Shown: positions 8,076 to 18,094, numbered from the stretch's first letter. The stretch is DNA of 64,000 nucleotides from JAJPKK01 sp963807015 (GCA_963807015.1 CAWEAS010000017.1:1-64000); one strand, 5' to 3'. Program-made: numbers and translations. Notes: generated by a model from the letters alone, not told the origin.

Positions 8076-9305
8076 TTACTTGTCCGGGGACATCGGAATA
8101 TCGATGCCGCCCTTCACGTGCTTCACCGGTCCGGCGGCGCTTGGCATCACGTCGAACTCGAAGATATCCGTCGGCAGCCATAGCGTCGCGCACGCATTCG
8201 GGATGTCGACGACTCCGGAAATATGTCCCTGCACCGGTGCCGTGCCGAGGATCGCGTAGGCCTGCGCTTTCGAATAGCCGAACTTGGTCAGGTATTCGAT
8301 CGCGTTGAGGCAGGCTTGGCGATAAGCAACGTGAACGTCGAGGTAGTGCTGCTTGCCCCATTCGTCGACCGAGATGCCTTCGAAGATCAGGTAATCGTTG
8401 TAGGTCGGGGTGATCGGCGACGGCTTGAAGATCGGGTTCTTGATCCCGTACTTCGTCATGCCGTCCTTGATGACCTCGACCTTGAGATGCAGCCAGCCCG
8501 CCATTTCGATGGCACCGCAGAACGTGATCTCGCCGTCGCCCTGGCTGAAGTGCAGGTCGCCCATGGAGAGGCCGCCGCCCTTCACGTAAACCGGGAAATA
8601 GATCTTCGAGCCGCGCGACAGGTCCTTGATGTCGCAATTGCCGCCGTGTTCGCGCGGCGGCACCGTGCGGGCGCCCTGCGCGGCGATCTTGGAGCGCACG
8701 TCGCCGCGCGCGGTGCCGGCATGAGCGGTTTCGGCGAACGGCGGCGCCGCGAGCGGCGGCACGCGGTTCGGATCGGTCGCGATGAGATCGGCCTCGCGCT
8801 TGTTCCAGGTGTCGAGCATCTTTTGATCGGGCAAGCAGCCGATCAGGCCGGGATGGATGAGGCCGGCAAAGCGGACACCTGGAACGTGGCGCGAATGGGT
8901 GTAGAGGCCCGAAATGTCCCAGATCGACTTCTGCGCCAGCGGGAAATGGTCGGTGAGGAAGCCGCCGCCGTTCTTCTTGGAGAAGAAGCCGTTGAAACCC
9001 CATAGGCTCTCCGGCAACGCGCCGACATCGAGAAGGTCGACCACCAGAAGGTCGCCGGGTTCGGCCCCCTCGACACCGATCGGACCTGATAGGAAGTGCA
9101 CGATGGTCAGGTCAATGTCGCGCACATCGTCGGCCGATTCGTTGTTTTTGATGAAGCCGCCGGTCCAGTCATAGGTCTCGATGATGAAATCATCGCCCGG
9201 TTTTACCCAGGCGATGATCGGAATGTCGGGATGCCAGCGATTATGGATCGCCTCGTTCTTGTAAGGGGATTGCGAAAGGTCGATTTTGACAAGGGTTTTA
9301 GGCAT
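8076..9305 (-). CDS. fmdA: Formamidase (acetamidase/formamidase family)
   Basis: 409 residues. Family features include WHPDIPIIAWVKPGDDFIIE at the start, the acidic block DIDLTIVHFLSGPIGVEGAE, PGDLLVVDLLDVG, then MGDLHFSQGDGEITFCGAIE. The enzyme hydrolyses formamide to formate and ammonia in the cytoplasm. The start at 9305 has an AGGAG ribosome site seven bases upstream; an alternative ATG at 9341 lacks one. It lies between fmdB and a urea/short-chain amide importer, all on one strand, so imported amide would be turned into ammonium for nitrogen supply. Confidence 0.92.
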   Translation of the reverse strand: MPKTLVKIDLSQSPYKNEAIHNRWHPDIPIIAWVKPGDDFIIETYDWTGGFIKNNESADDVRDIDLTIVHFLSGPIGVEGAEPGDLLVVDLLDVGALPESLWGFNGFFSKKNGGGFLTDHFPLAQKSIWDISGLYTHSRHVPGVRFAGLIHPGLIGCLPDQKMLDTWNKREADLIATDPNRVPPLAAPPFAETAHAGTARGDVRSKIAAQGARTVPPREHGGNCDIKDLSRGSKIYFPVYVKGGGLSMGDLHFSQGDGEITFCGAIEMAGWLHLKVEVIKDGMTKYGIKNPIFKPSPITPTYNDYLIFEGISVDEWGKQHYLDVHVAYRQACLNAIEYLTKFGYSKAQAYAILGTAPVQGHISGVVDIPNACATLWLPTDIFEFDVMPSAAGPVKHVKGGIDIPMSPDK

Positions 9306-9436
9306 TACCAACTCCTTCTGCTCTTGTGGGCACTCGGACACTCATGTTTTTGGCGATACTGGCGCTCGCGAGTTGGCGGGCGGTCCTCCGGTCTCATCAA
9401 GCCGCGCCGGTTTGCCGCTTAGCGTTAAAGAACGGA

Positions 9437-10126
9437 TCAGACGGCGAGGTACTGTGCGATGGTCGCCTCATCGACTTGCGCGCGCGTGTCGCTATGGACG
9501 ATGCGGCCGTCCTGCATGACCAGAATGCGATCCGCGACATCGAGGATGAAGCTCAGGACCTGCTCGCACACCACGATGCACAGATTGCGCAGCAGGCGTA
9601 TCTCCTTGAGGAGCCGTGCAATGTCTTTGATGACGGACGGCTGAATCCCCTCGGTCGGTTCGTCGAGCAGAAGAATCTTCGGATCGCTCGCCAGCGCCCG
9701 CGCTATCGCAAGCTGTTGTTGCTGGCCGCCCGACAGATTGCCGCCCCGCCGTTGCTCGAACTCGCGCAGCACGGGAAACAGCCGATAGATTTCTTCCGGG
9801 ATGTCGCTCTTTCCAGTCACCACGCGCCCGGTTTCGATGTTCTCCCGTACCGTCATGGTGCCAAAGATCTGGCGTCCTTGCGGAACGTAGGAGAGCCCCT
9901 GCTTGACCCGCGAATGGCTCGGCAAATGGGTCACGTCCCTGCCTTCGACCAGAACCTGGCCGGATCGCGACGGCATGACGCCGATGAGCGATTTCATCAG
10001 CGTCGTCTTGCCCATGCCATTGCGGCCGACGATGGCTACGATCTCGCCGGGCGTAACGGTGAAATTGACGCCGTGAAGCACTTCGCTTTGGCCGTAGGCC
10101 ACGTTGAGATTGCGAACGTCGAGCAC
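9437..10126 (-). CDS. urtE: Urea/amide branched-chain-type ABC transporter ATPase UrtE
   Basis: 229-residue LivF-class ATPase: Walker A GRNGMGKTT, signature LSGGQQQQLAIARAL, Walker B ILLLDEPTEGIQP. The phrase TEGIQPSVIKDI is characteristic of UrtE. It is the last gene of the five-gene importer (order A-B-C-D-E on the minus strand), 12 bp after urtD, and is followed after 131 bp by fmdA. The substrate is urea or, given the adjacent formamidase, a short-chain amide as in the FmdDEF system. Confidence 0.9.
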   Translation of the reverse strand: MLDVRNLNVAYGQSEVLHGVNFTVTPGEIVAIVGRNGMGKTTLMKSLIGVMPSRSGQVLVEGRDVTHLPSHSRVKQGLSYVPQGRQIFGTMTVRENIETGRVVTGKSDIPEEIYRLFPVLREFEQRRGGNLSGGQQQQLAIARALASDPKILLLDEPTEGIQPSVIKDIARLLKEIRLLRNLCIVVCEQVLSFILDVADRILVMQDGRIVHSDTRAQVDEATIAQYLAV

Positions 10127-10138
10127 GACCTTGTCTCC

Positions 10139-10885
10139 TCAATGCCCCAGATAGACTTCCTTGACCTGCGGATCGTTCTGGATCTTCGCCATATTGCCTT
10201 CCGCCAGGACCTTGCCCTGGTGCAGCACTGTCACCCGGTGCGCGATGCTCTCGACGAACTTCATGTCGTGTTCGATGACGACGACGGCGCGTCCCTTGGA
10301 GACGCGGCCGAGCAACTCCGCCGTACGCGTGCGCTCGGACACGCTCATGCCGGCCACCGGCTCGTCGAGCATGAGGAGTTCGGGGTCCTGCATCAGCAGC
10401 ATCCCAATCTCGAGCCACTGCTTCTGGCCGTGGCTCAAGGTCTCGGCCATGCCGTCGAGCTGGTCTTCGAGGAAAATCATGCCCGCGATCTCGCGCACTC
10501 GCTCGATCACTTCCGGGGTGCGCTTCCAGAATAACGCGCCGCCGACGTTGCGGCCGCGCGGCACCGAGATTTCGAGGTTCTCGAATACGGTCAGATCTTC
10601 GTAGATCGACGGCGTCTGGAACTTGCGGCCGATGCCGCGCCGGACGATCTCGTGCTCCTTGAGCCCGGTGATCTCCTCATCCTTGAACTTGATCGAACCG
10701 CTCGACACCTTGGTGCGGCCGCAGATGAGATCGAGCACCGTGGTCTTGCCGGCCCCGTTGGGGCCGATGATCACGCGCAGCTCGTCCTTGTCGATGTAGA
10801 GGTTGAGGCCGTTGACCGCCTTGAACCCGTCAAACGAGACCGTGACGTCTTCAAGCGCGAGCAGGAAGTCGGTGCTGGAGGACAT
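10139..10885 (-). CDS. urtD: Urea/amide ABC transporter ATPase UrtD
   Basis: 248-residue LivG-class ATPase with Walker A GPNGAGKTT, signature LSHGQKQWLEIGMLL (the SHGQKQ form typical of UrtD), Walker B LLMLDEPVAGMS, and switch His in VIEHDM. It is spaced 10 bp after urtC and 12 bp before urtE, all on the minus strand. Confidence 0.92.
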   Translation of the reverse strand: MSSSTDFLLALEDVTVSFDGFKAVNGLNLYIDKDELRVIIGPNGAGKTTVLDLICGRTKVSSGSIKFKDEEITGLKEHEIVRRGIGRKFQTPSIYEDLTVFENLEISVPRGRNVGGALFWKRTPEVIERVREIAGMIFLEDQLDGMAETLSHGQKQWLEIGMLLMQDPELLMLDEPVAGMSVSERTRTAELLGRVSKGRAVVVIEHDMKFVESIAHRVTVLHQGKVLAEGNMAKIQNDPQVKEVYLGH

Positions 10886-10894
10886 GGGCGGCCC

Positions 10895-12016
10895 CTATTC
10901 GGCGGCTTGCGGGCTCGGATGGCCGGCGGCGCGGCGTCCGCCGAACCGGCCAATGAGCGGCACGAGCTGATCGGTGACGAGGCCAGCGAGCCCACGCGGG
11001 AAGGCGAGGACGACGGCGATGAACAGGCCGCCCATGGCAAACAGCCACAGCTCCGGAAAGCTTTCGGAAAAGACGGTCTTGCCCCAGTTGACGAGGAGCG
11101 TGCCGACCACCGCGCCGACGAGCGAGTGACGGCCACCGACCGCGCAGAAGATCACCATATCGATTGACGGCACGATGCCGACGAATGACGGCGACATGAA
11201 CCCGACCTGCAGGGTGAACATGGCGCCGCCAACGGCGGCGAGAGCCGACGCCATGCAGAAAACAAATATCTTGAAGTTCGCGACGTCATAGCCGGAGAAC
11301 CGCACCCGGTCCTCCTTGTCGCGCACGGCGACGAGGATGCGCCCGAGTTTGCTGGAGATCACGAACCGAGCCAGCAGCATCGATCCGAGCAGCAGCGCGC
11401 AGCACACGAAGTAGAGAATGTACTTCGCGTGGTCGGTGCGGATATCCCAGCCGAGCATCGTACGCAGGTCGGTGATGCCGTTGATGCCGCCGGTATAGTC
11501 CTGGCGCCCGACGATCAGGATCGTCAGCACGGCGGCAAGCGCCTGGGTGATGATGGCGAAATAGACGCCGCCGACACGGCGCTTGAACATAGCCACACCG
11601 ACGATGAACGCGAAGATCGTCGGCACCACGATCACGGCTATGAGCGCAAACGGCAGATACTTGAACGGCACCCAAAAGAACGGCAGCTCGGTAAGTTGAT
11701 TCCAGTCCATGAAGTCTGGAATCCCGGGGGTAGATTGGATCTTGGTGTTGGCGACGCTCGACGCCTCAAGCTTGAGAAACATCGCCATGCAGTAGCCGCC
11801 CAGTCCAAAGAAGACGCCCTGGCCGAGGCTCAATATCCCGGTGTAGCCCCAGCAGAGCACGAGGCCGACGGCGACGAAGGCGTAAGTCAGGTACTTGCCG
11901 ACGAGGTTGAGACGGAAATTGTCGAGAAGCAGCGGCAAAACCACCACGATCAGCAGGGCGACCAGGGCGAAGCCGATCAGTTCGAGGATGCGATTGTTCT
12001 TGAGCATTGCCGACAT
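10895..12016 (-). CDS. urtC: Urea/amide ABC transporter permease UrtC
   Basis: 373-residue LivM-type permease with about ten hydrophobic segments, the early WGYTGILSLGQGVFFGLGGY motif that identifies UrtC, and later GGRHSLVGAVVGT. It sits between urtB and urtD with gaps under 12 bp. It pairs with UrtB in the inner membrane. Confidence 0.92.
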   Translation of the reverse strand: MSAMLKNNRILELIGFALVALLIVVVLPLLLDNFRLNLVGKYLTYAFVAVGLVLCWGYTGILSLGQGVFFGLGGYCMAMFLKLEASSVANTKIQSTPGIPDFMDWNQLTELPFFWVPFKYLPFALIAVIVVPTIFAFIVGVAMFKRRVGGVYFAIITQALAAVLTILIVGRQDYTGGINGITDLRTMLGWDIRTDHAKYILYFVCCALLLGSMLLARFVISSKLGRILVAVRDKEDRVRFSGYDVANFKIFVFCMASALAAVGGAMFTLQVGFMSPSFVGIVPSIDMVIFCAVGGRHSLVGAVVGTLLVNWGKTVFSESFPELWLFAMGGLFIAVVLAFPRGLAGLVTDQLVPLIGRFGGRRAAGHPSPQAAE

Positions 12017-12019
12017 GGA

Positions 12020-12946
12020 TCACCTTCTGACCTTGAGGACAAAGAGGCCCTGCGGTCGCAACATGAGGAGACCGATGACGATGAGAAGTGTGAGCACCTT
12101 CGCCATCGAACCGGACAAGAAGAATTCGAGCGTCGACTGCGATTGGGAGATGGTCAGTGCCGATGCGACGGTGCCGAGCAGGCTTTGCGCACCGCCGAAC
12201 ACGACGACGAGGAAGGTGTCGACGATGTAGAGCTGGCCGGCGGTCGGACCTGTGGACCCGATCATCGTGAATGCCGAGCCGGCGATGCCGGCGATGCCGC
12301 AGCCGAGCCCGAATGTCAGCTGATCGATATGCCGCGTGTCGATGCCGACGGCTTCGCTCATGGTGCGATTGGCAACGACCGCGCGAACCTGGAGACCCCA
12401 ACGCGACCGGTACATCAGGACCGCCACCACCGCGGTAATGACGAGCGTAAGCCCCATCACGAACAGGCCGTTGATTTGTACCTCGATGGAATCGGTGATG
12501 GGAAGCGCGCCCATCATCCACGGCGGCAGCTCGACGCCGACTTCGCGCGCACCGAAGATCGAGCGGAACGCCTGCTGCATGATCAGGCTCAATCCCCAGG
12601 TCGCAAGCAGGGTATCGAGCGGCCGCGCATAGAGGTGACGTATCAGCAGCCACTCAACGGCGAGGCCAAGCGCGCCCGACACGATGAAGGCCACCGCCAT
12701 CGCGACGAAGAAGTATCCGGGATAGAGACCAGGCAGATAGGTCTGGCACAGGTGCGAGCACAGATACGTCATGTAGGCGCCGAGGATCATGAACTCGCCG
12801 TGCGCCATGTTGATCACGCCCATCTGGCCGAAGATGATGGCGAGACCCAGCGCCATCAGCACGAAGACCGAAAACAGGATCAGGCCGGCAAAGCCTTGCA
12901 TCGCCAGGATCGAGCCCCATTCGCCAAGCGAATAGCCCATGAGCAT
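12020..12946 (-). CDS. urtB: Urea/amide ABC transporter permease UrtB
   Basis: 308-residue LivH-type permease with the conserved GLAIIFGQMGVINMAHGEFMILGAY block and VGIDTRHIDQLTFGLGCGIAGIAG. The ATG at 12946 (MLMGYS) has a well-placed AGGAG. In-frame codons further upstream run through Arg-rich sequence that overlaps the 3' end of urtA and were not accepted. It is placed between urtA and urtC. Confidence 0.92.
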   Translation of the reverse strand: MLMGYSLGEWGSILAMQGFAGLILFSVFVLMALGLAIIFGQMGVINMAHGEFMILGAYMTYLCSHLCQTYLPGLYPGYFFVAMAVAFIVSGALGLAVEWLLIRHLYARPLDTLLATWGLSLIMQQAFRSIFGAREVGVELPPWMMGALPITDSIEVQINGLFVMGLTLVITAVVAVLMYRSRWGLQVRAVVANRTMSEAVGIDTRHIDQLTFGLGCGIAGIAGSAFTMIGSTGPTAGQLYIVDTFLVVVFGGAQSLLGTVASALTISQSQSTLEFFLSGSMAKVLTLLIVIGLLMLRPQGLFVLKVRR

Positions 12947-13044
12947 GTGCGGCTCCTGCGTGTTGTGCGGCGGATTCGAAAACGCGGGTTGGTTGGTTCG
13001 CCCCGGCGCTTGGAAAATGCGCCGGGGCGATGATCGTCTGCGGG

Positions 13045-14301
13045 TTACTGGTAGCCCTTCGGGAACGGATCGGGCTCCATCAGGTTCGCGGTCTCGTAGA
13101 TGACGTCGTACTGACCGTCGGCACGGGCGCGGCCGACGCGGGTCTTGCTCCACAGGTGATGGTTCTCGTGGATGCGTACGTAGCCTTCGGGCGCGCCCGT
13201 GAACTCGACACCGGGCGATGCGGCCGCGACCTTGTCGATGTCGAACGAGCCCGCCTTCTCGACGGTGAGCTTCCATAGCCACGGGCCGAGATAGGCGGCC
13301 TGGGTGACGTCGCCGATCACGGTCTTGTCGCCCCACATCTTATGGAAGGCGGCGACGAATGCCTTGTTGTTGTCGTTCTTGAGCGACTGGAAATACTTCA
13401 TGCAGGCATAGGCGCCGACGATGTTCTCGCCGCCGATGCCGTCGATTTCGTCCTCGGTGACCGAGATCGTCATCAGCGTCTGCTTGTTGAGATCGATGCC
13501 GGCGGCCTTGAGCTGCTTGTAGAAAGCGACGTTGGAGCCGCCGACGATGATCGCGTAGATCACGTCGGGCTTCGACAGCTTCATCTTGTTGATGACGGAG
13601 TTGAACTGCGTCGAGCCGAGTGGGAAGTATTCTTCGCCGAGCACTTTCAGCTTGAGCACGTTTTCGATGTGCTTGCGGGCGATCTTGTTCGACGTCCGCG
13701 GCCAGATGTAATCGGAGCCGAGGAGATAGAAGGTCTTGGCCTTCTTCTCCTTCTGCACCCAATCGAGGCCGGCAAGGATCTGCTGGGTCGCTTCCTGGCC
13801 GGTGTAGATGACATTCTTCGACTGCTCGAGACCTTCATAGAAAGTCGGGTAGTACAGCATCCCGTTGTACTGTTCGAACACGGGCAGCACGGCTTTGCGC
13901 GACGCCGAGGTCCAGCAGCCCATGACGGATGCGACCTTGTCGTTGACGAGGAGCTTTTTTGCCTTTTCGGCGAAGGTCGGCCAGTCGCTCGCGCCGTCTT
14001 CCTGGATGAACTTGATCTTGCGGCCGAGCACGCCGCCTTGAGCGTTGATCTGCTCGATCGCGAGCTTCTCGGCCTCGACCGAACCGGTCTCCGAGATGGC
14101 CATGGTGCCGGTCACGGAGTGTAGGATGCCGACCGTGACGTCAGTGTCGGTGACCGCAAGGCCGGTGGTGTTGACCTTCGCGGTCGGGAATTGCTGCGCA
14201 AGCGCGTGCGGCGGCAGCAGCGCGGCTGCCGACATCGCGGCCGTGCCCATGAGCAATTTGCGGCGGGACAAGGGTTCGATTTTCGGGATTTCAAATGACA
14301 T
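13045..14301 (-). CDS. urtA: Urea/short-chain amide ABC transporter substrate-binding protein UrtA
   Basis: 418 residues with a twin-arginine signal (SRRKLLMGTAAMSAAALLPP, cleavage near ALAQ). The mature body is type I periplasmic-binding fold: DVTVGILHSVTGTMAISETG, then a GCWTSASRKAVLPVFEQYNG ligand-site segment and YPTFYEGLEQSKN. These are standard for UrtA and for amide sensors FmdD/AmiC. It is first in the importer operon and its start is 86 bp from the perfect palindrome at 14387-14406. The adjacent formamidase makes formamide or related amides as likely as urea. Confidence 0.9.
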   Translation of the reverse strand: MSFEIPKIEPLSRRKLLMGTAAMSAAALLPPHALAQQFPTAKVNTTGLAVTDTDVTVGILHSVTGTMAISETGSVEAEKLAIEQINAQGGVLGRKIKFIQEDGASDWPTFAEKAKKLLVNDKVASVMGCWTSASRKAVLPVFEQYNGMLYYPTFYEGLEQSKNVIYTGQEATQQILAGLDWVQKEKKAKTFYLLGSDYIWPRTSNKIARKHIENVLKLKVLGEEYFPLGSTQFNSVINKMKLSKPDVIYAIIVGGSNVAFYKQLKAAGIDLNKQTLMTISVTEDEIDGIGGENIVGAYACMKYFQSLKNDNNKAFVAAFHKMWGDKTVIGDVTQAAYLGPWLWKLTVEKAGSFDIDKVAAASPGVEFTGAPEGYVRIHENHHLWSKTRVGRARADGQYDVIYETANLMEPDPFPKGYQ

Positions 14302-14386
14302 GTGGCGCCTCGCTTCGTTGATCGGTGGGGACGGAGGGCTACTTGCCCCCTCGGACCGATAGTGAAGCGGCCATACCGCAATGCAG

Positions 14387-14406
14387 CATACGTCAATTGA
14401 CGTATG
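14387..14406. promoter_or_regulatory. Perfect 20-bp palindrome in the urtA / sensor-kinase divergent region
   Basis: CATACGTCAATTGACGTATG is self-complementary over all 20 bases. It lies in the 421-bp gap (14302-14722) between urtA and the divergent transporter-kinase gene, 86 bp from urtA's start. The symmetry and position suggest a binding site for the LuxR-type response regulator encoded at 18084-19013, regulating urtA-E/fmd. Nothing else in the gap could be read as a gene; the rest is likely promoter and leader. Confidence 0.6.
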
Positions 14407-14722
14407 TTCCTACGTTATTTTACCCATCACAGTATCGGTCAGGCGCGGCGGCCGCGCATAGGCATCCGGGCCGATGGCACGGCTGGCGGTTTATGCCTCA
14501 TATTGCAGCGGAAACTGCCGGTACTTTCGTCACGTCGGTGGAACGGTTTGCGCATACATTCGACTGTCCGCGGGGTCGTCGTCGTCTCCCGGCGAGGAGG
14601 CACGAGGTACTTTTGCAACGCAATAAGTGCCGCAAGGAACAGTTGCGGAAACGGGATCGCAGTGGAGAAGAAAAAACCGAGAGAGGAGCCGTCCAGGCGA
14701 GCGAGCTGACAGGAGGAGCAGG

Positions 14723-17700
14723 ATGACTGCTCATCAACGTATCGTTCGCGTCCGGCGAAACTATAACCAGTGGGTCGCCAATCAGACCCTCGAAGATTAT
14801 GCCCTGCGCTTTACGGCGAAGAGCGCCCGCCGGTGGTCGAGCCTGCGCGTCGCGAATACCGCTATCGGCGCGATCTCGTTTCTTGCCCTCGAAGCGATCG
14901 GCGGCGCCGTCACTCTCAACTACGGGTTTGTCAACGCGACCAGCGCAATCCTGGCCGTCGGTGCTCTTATTTTCCTGACCGGTGTCCCGATCGCCTATTA
15001 CGCCGCGAAATACGGTGTCGACATCGATTTGCTGACCCGCGGCGCGGGGTTCGGTTATATTGGCTCGACCATTACGTCGCTGATCTACGCGTCGTTCACG
15101 TTCCTGTTTTTTGCCATCGAAGCGGCGATCATGTCGCTCGCGCTCGAGCTATGGTTCGGCATTCCGCTGCCGATCGACTACGTCATCAGCTCGCTGGTGA
15201 TCATTCCGCTCGTCACCCACGGCATAACGTTCATTAGCCGGCTGCAGCTTTGGACGCAGCCAATATGGGTCGTCCTTCACGTCCTGCCGTTTCTTTTCAT
15301 CGCAGTCTACGACGCGCCGTCGTTCGATGGCTGGACGCACTACCAGGGAAGCGCGGGCGCGGACGGTCAGTCATTCAATCTCATCTTGTTCGGCGCGGCC
15401 TCGACCGTGGTGTTCTCTCTCATCGCGCAGATCGGCGAGCAGGTCGACTTTCTTCGCTTCCTGCCGGCGCAACGGCGATCGAGCACATGGTGGATCGCCT
15501 ATCTCACCGCCGGTCCGGGCTGGATCGTCCCCGGACTGGTGAAGCTGCTCGCCGGCTCTTTTCTCGCTTATCTCGCCGTGAGCCACATGGTGCCCGTGGA
15601 CAAGGCCGCGGAGCCCACGCAGATGTATCTCGTGGCGTTCCAGGACGTGTTTTCCTCGCCGCGGCTGGCGCTCGCCTTCACCTGCACGTTCGTCATCGTC
15701 TCCCAGATCAAGATCAACGTCACTAATGCCTATGCGGGTTCGATCGCCTGGTCGAACTTCTTCTCGCGCCTCACGCACAGTCATCCCGGCCGCGTCGTCT
15801 GGCTCGTCTTCAATGTCGCCATCGCCCTGCTGCTGATGGAACTCGGCATATTCAGGGCGCTCGAACACATCCTCGGCCTCTATTCGCTCGTGGCCGTGGC
15901 GTGGGTCGGCGCGCTGGTCTCCGATCTCGTCGTCAATAAGCCGCTCGGGCTGAGTCCGCCGTTCATCGAGTTCAAGCGCGCCCATCTTTACGACATCAAC
16001 CCGGTCGGCGTCGGCTCCATGATGCTGGCGACGCTGATGGGCGTCCTTGCCTATTCCGGGGCCATGGGCACAACGCTTCAGGCGCTCGCGAGCTTCGTCG
16101 CCCTTGGCGTAGCCTTTGCGTCAGCGCCGGCAATCGCCGCCGTCACCGGCGGCAAATATTATCTGGCGCGTACGCCGCGCACGGTGGTCGGTGGGCCGGC
16201 GACGGTGCGATGCTGCATTTGCGAGCACCACTTCGAGGCCGAGGATATGGCGCAGTGCCCCGCCTACTCCGGGCCGATCTGCTCGCTGTGTTGCTCGCTC
16301 GAAGCGCGGTGCCACGATTTCTGCAAGCCGGCCTCTCGCCTGTCCCATCAGGTCGGCACGTGGATGAGCCGCACCTTGCCGGGCTGGATGGTGCGGTCGA
16401 TCAATGCCGACATCAGTCACTTCGTCGGCGTGCTGTTGTTGTTCGCCGCAATCATCGGATCGGTGCTGCTATTCGTCTATTTCCAGGTGTCCTTCGAGCC
16501 GAACGTACACAAGGAAATCCTGCGCTCGGCATTGTGGACGGTGTTCTTCATCCTAGCGATCGTCGCCGGCGTCGCGGCGTGGCTGTTCGTGCTCGTGCAT
16601 GAGAGCCGCCGCGTCGCCGAAGAGGAGAGCCGGCGGCAGACCGAGCTGCTGATGCAGGAAATCGAGGCGCACAAGCGTACTGACGCCAAGTTGCAGGAGG
16701 CCAAGGAGAAGGCGGAAGCGGCCAGCAAGGCGAAGAGCCGCTACGTGGTTGGGCTCAGCCACGAATTGCGCACGCCGCTCAATGCGGTCGTCGGCTATGC
16801 TCAAATCCTCGAGCGCGATCCCGCGATCCCTGCCCGCAGGCTCGATGCGATCCAGGTGGTCCGCCGCAATGCCGAGTATCTCTCCGGGCTCATCGACGGC
16901 CTGCTCGATATATCGAAGATCGAGGCTGGCCGTTTTGAAGTGAACCGCAACGAGGTGCGGCTGCGCGAATTCCTCGATCAGCTCGTGGCCATGTTCCGCC
17001 TTCAGGCCGCCGCCAAGGGCATCGAGTTTCGGTTCGAGACGTCGCAGAACCTGCCGACGGCGGTCTACACCGACGAAAACCGCCTCCGCCAGATTCTCAT
17101 CAATCTCCTGTCCAATGCCATCAAGTTCACGGACAAGGGGCACGTCACCATGCGGGTCGGCTACCGCAACCAGGTCGCCCGCTTCGAGGTCGAGGACAGC
17201 GGCATCGGCATCCACCGCGATGATGTCGAGCGCATCTTTCAGCCGTTCGAGCGCGCGAAGCACGGTCCGGTCAGTGCGCAAGCCGGCACCGGGCTTGGCC
17301 TCACCATCACGAAGATGCTGGCCGAGATCATGGGCGGCGAGATCACCGTGCGTAGCGAACCGGGACGCGGCAGCACTTTCCAGGTGAAGCTGATGCTGTC
17401 GGAGGTAATGCGGCCGCGCAGCGGCCTGCCAATCGAACATCGGCTGCGCGGCTATGAGGGACCGCGCCAGATCATCCTGGTTGTCGATGATGACAAGATT
17501 CACCGCGACCTCGTGCGCGAGCTCTTGGAGCCGCTCGGCTTTACCGTCCTGACAGCCGCGAACGGGGCCGAATGCCTGGCGATGATCGGCGAATTCCGCC
17601 CCAATCTGGTGCTGCTCGACGTTTCGATGCCGGAGATGGACGGGTGGGAGGTTGCGCGACAGATCCGCCACAAGCTGCGCGAACGCTCGGCGATCATCAT

Positions 17701-18094
17701 GTTGTCGGCGATCACCTTGGAAAAGGATCGCGAACTCGCGCCCGACCGCGCCTACGACGAATACTTGATCAAGCCGATCGATTTTCGGCAGATGCTTGAG
17801 AAATTCCAGACCTTGCTCGATATCAAATGGACCATGGAGCCGACCGACAGTGACAACCGGCGGGCGGTGTCGTCGACGAAATCCGGTGTGTTGCCGGCGG
17901 AGGATCTCGATGCACTGATTACACTTGGCCAGATCGGGCATTATCGCGGCATCACGGCGCGGCTCGACGAGATCGATAGCCGCCTGCCGGAGCTCACCGG
18001 ATCGACGGCCGAGCTACGCGCCATTCTCAATTCATTCAACATCACGCACTTGCTCGCTGTCCTGGAGATGCAGCGGAAAGTTCATGCGCGCTAA
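14723..18094 (+). CDS. NCS1 transporter-histidine kinase-receiver fusion (hybrid sensor kinase)
   Basis: 1,123 residues from ATG 14723 behind a strong AGGAGG. Residues about 1-480 form a 12-helix NCS1 (nucleobase/cation symporter) domain. Residues about 497-535 hold a cluster of nine Cys with CxxC-like spacing (CCIC..C..CSLCC..C..C), probably a metal site. Two more membrane helices, a coiled coil and HisKA follow, with LSHELRTPLNAVVGY (His about 680). HATPase motifs are NAIKFTDKG, DSGIGI and GTGLGL. A receiver domain follows (LLDVSMPEMDG, Asp about 966), then a helical tail of about 90 residues. By analogy with CbrA/PutP-like sensor kinases, it may couple substrate passage or binding to phosphorelay. 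The neighbouring urt/fmd genes suggest an amide, urea or nucleobase-derived signal. Confidence 0.9.
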   Translation: MTAHQRIVRVRRNYNQWVANQTLEDYALRFTAKSARRWSSLRVANTAIGAISFLALEAIGGAVTLNYGFVNATSAILAVGALIFLTGVPIAYYAAKYGVDIDLLTRGAGFGYIGSTITSLIYASFTFLFFAIEAAIMSLALELWFGIPLPIDYVISSLVIIPLVTHGITFISRLQLWTQPIWVVLHVLPFLFIAVYDAPSFDGWTHYQGSAGADGQSFNLILFGAASTVVFSLIAQIGEQVDFLRFLPAQRRSSTWWIAYLTAGPGWIVPGLVKLLAGSFLAYLAVSHMVPVDKAAEPTQMYLVAFQDVFSSPRLALAFTCTFVIVSQIKINVTNAYAGSIAWSNFFSRLTHSHPGRVVWLVFNVAIALLLMELGIFRALEHILGLYSLVAVAWVGALVSDLVVNKPLGLSPPFIEFKRAHLYDINPVGVGSMMLATLMGVLAYSGAMGTTLQALASFVALGVAFASAPAIAAVTGGKYYLARTPRTVVGGPATVRCCICEHHFEAEDMAQCPAYSGPICSLCCSLEARCHDFCKPASRLSHQVGTWMSRTLPGWMVRSINADISHFVGVLLLFAAIIGSVLLFVYFQVSFEPNVHKEILRSALWTVFFILAIVAGVAAWLFVLVHESRRVAEEESRRQTELLMQEIEAHKRTDAKLQEAKEKAEAASKAKSRYVVGLSHELRTPLNAVVGYAQILERDPAIPARRLDAIQVVRRNAEYLSGLIDGLLDISKIEAGRFEVNRNEVRLREFLDQLVAMFRLQAAAKGIEFRFETSQNLPTAVYTDENRLRQILINLLSNAIKFTDKGHVTMRVGYRNQVARFEVEDSGIGIHRDDVERIFQPFERAKHGPVSAQAGTGLGLTITKMLAEIMGGEITVRSEPGRGSTFQVKLMLSEVMRPRSGLPIEHRLRGYEGPRQIILVVDDDKIHRDLVRELLEPLGFTVLTAANGAECLAMIGEFRPNLVLLDVSMPEMDGWEVARQIRHKLRERSAIIMLSAITLEKDRELAPDRAYDEYLIKPIDFRQMLEKFQTLLDIKWTMEPTDSDNRRAVSSTKSGVLPAEDLDALITLGQIGHYRGITARLDEIDSRLPELTGSTAELRAILNSFNITHLLAVLEMQRKVHAR

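Noticed and set aside
11429..13033. Long plus-strand frame of 534 codons opposite urtC/urtB
   Set aside because: It is an antisense shadow of two well-supported permease genes and has His/Asp/Arg-rich composition with no family match.
16553..17941. 462-codon minus-strand frame opposite the kinase
   Set aside because: It lies wholly within the HisKA/HATPase/receiver coding region of the sensor kinase and shows no recognisable domain.
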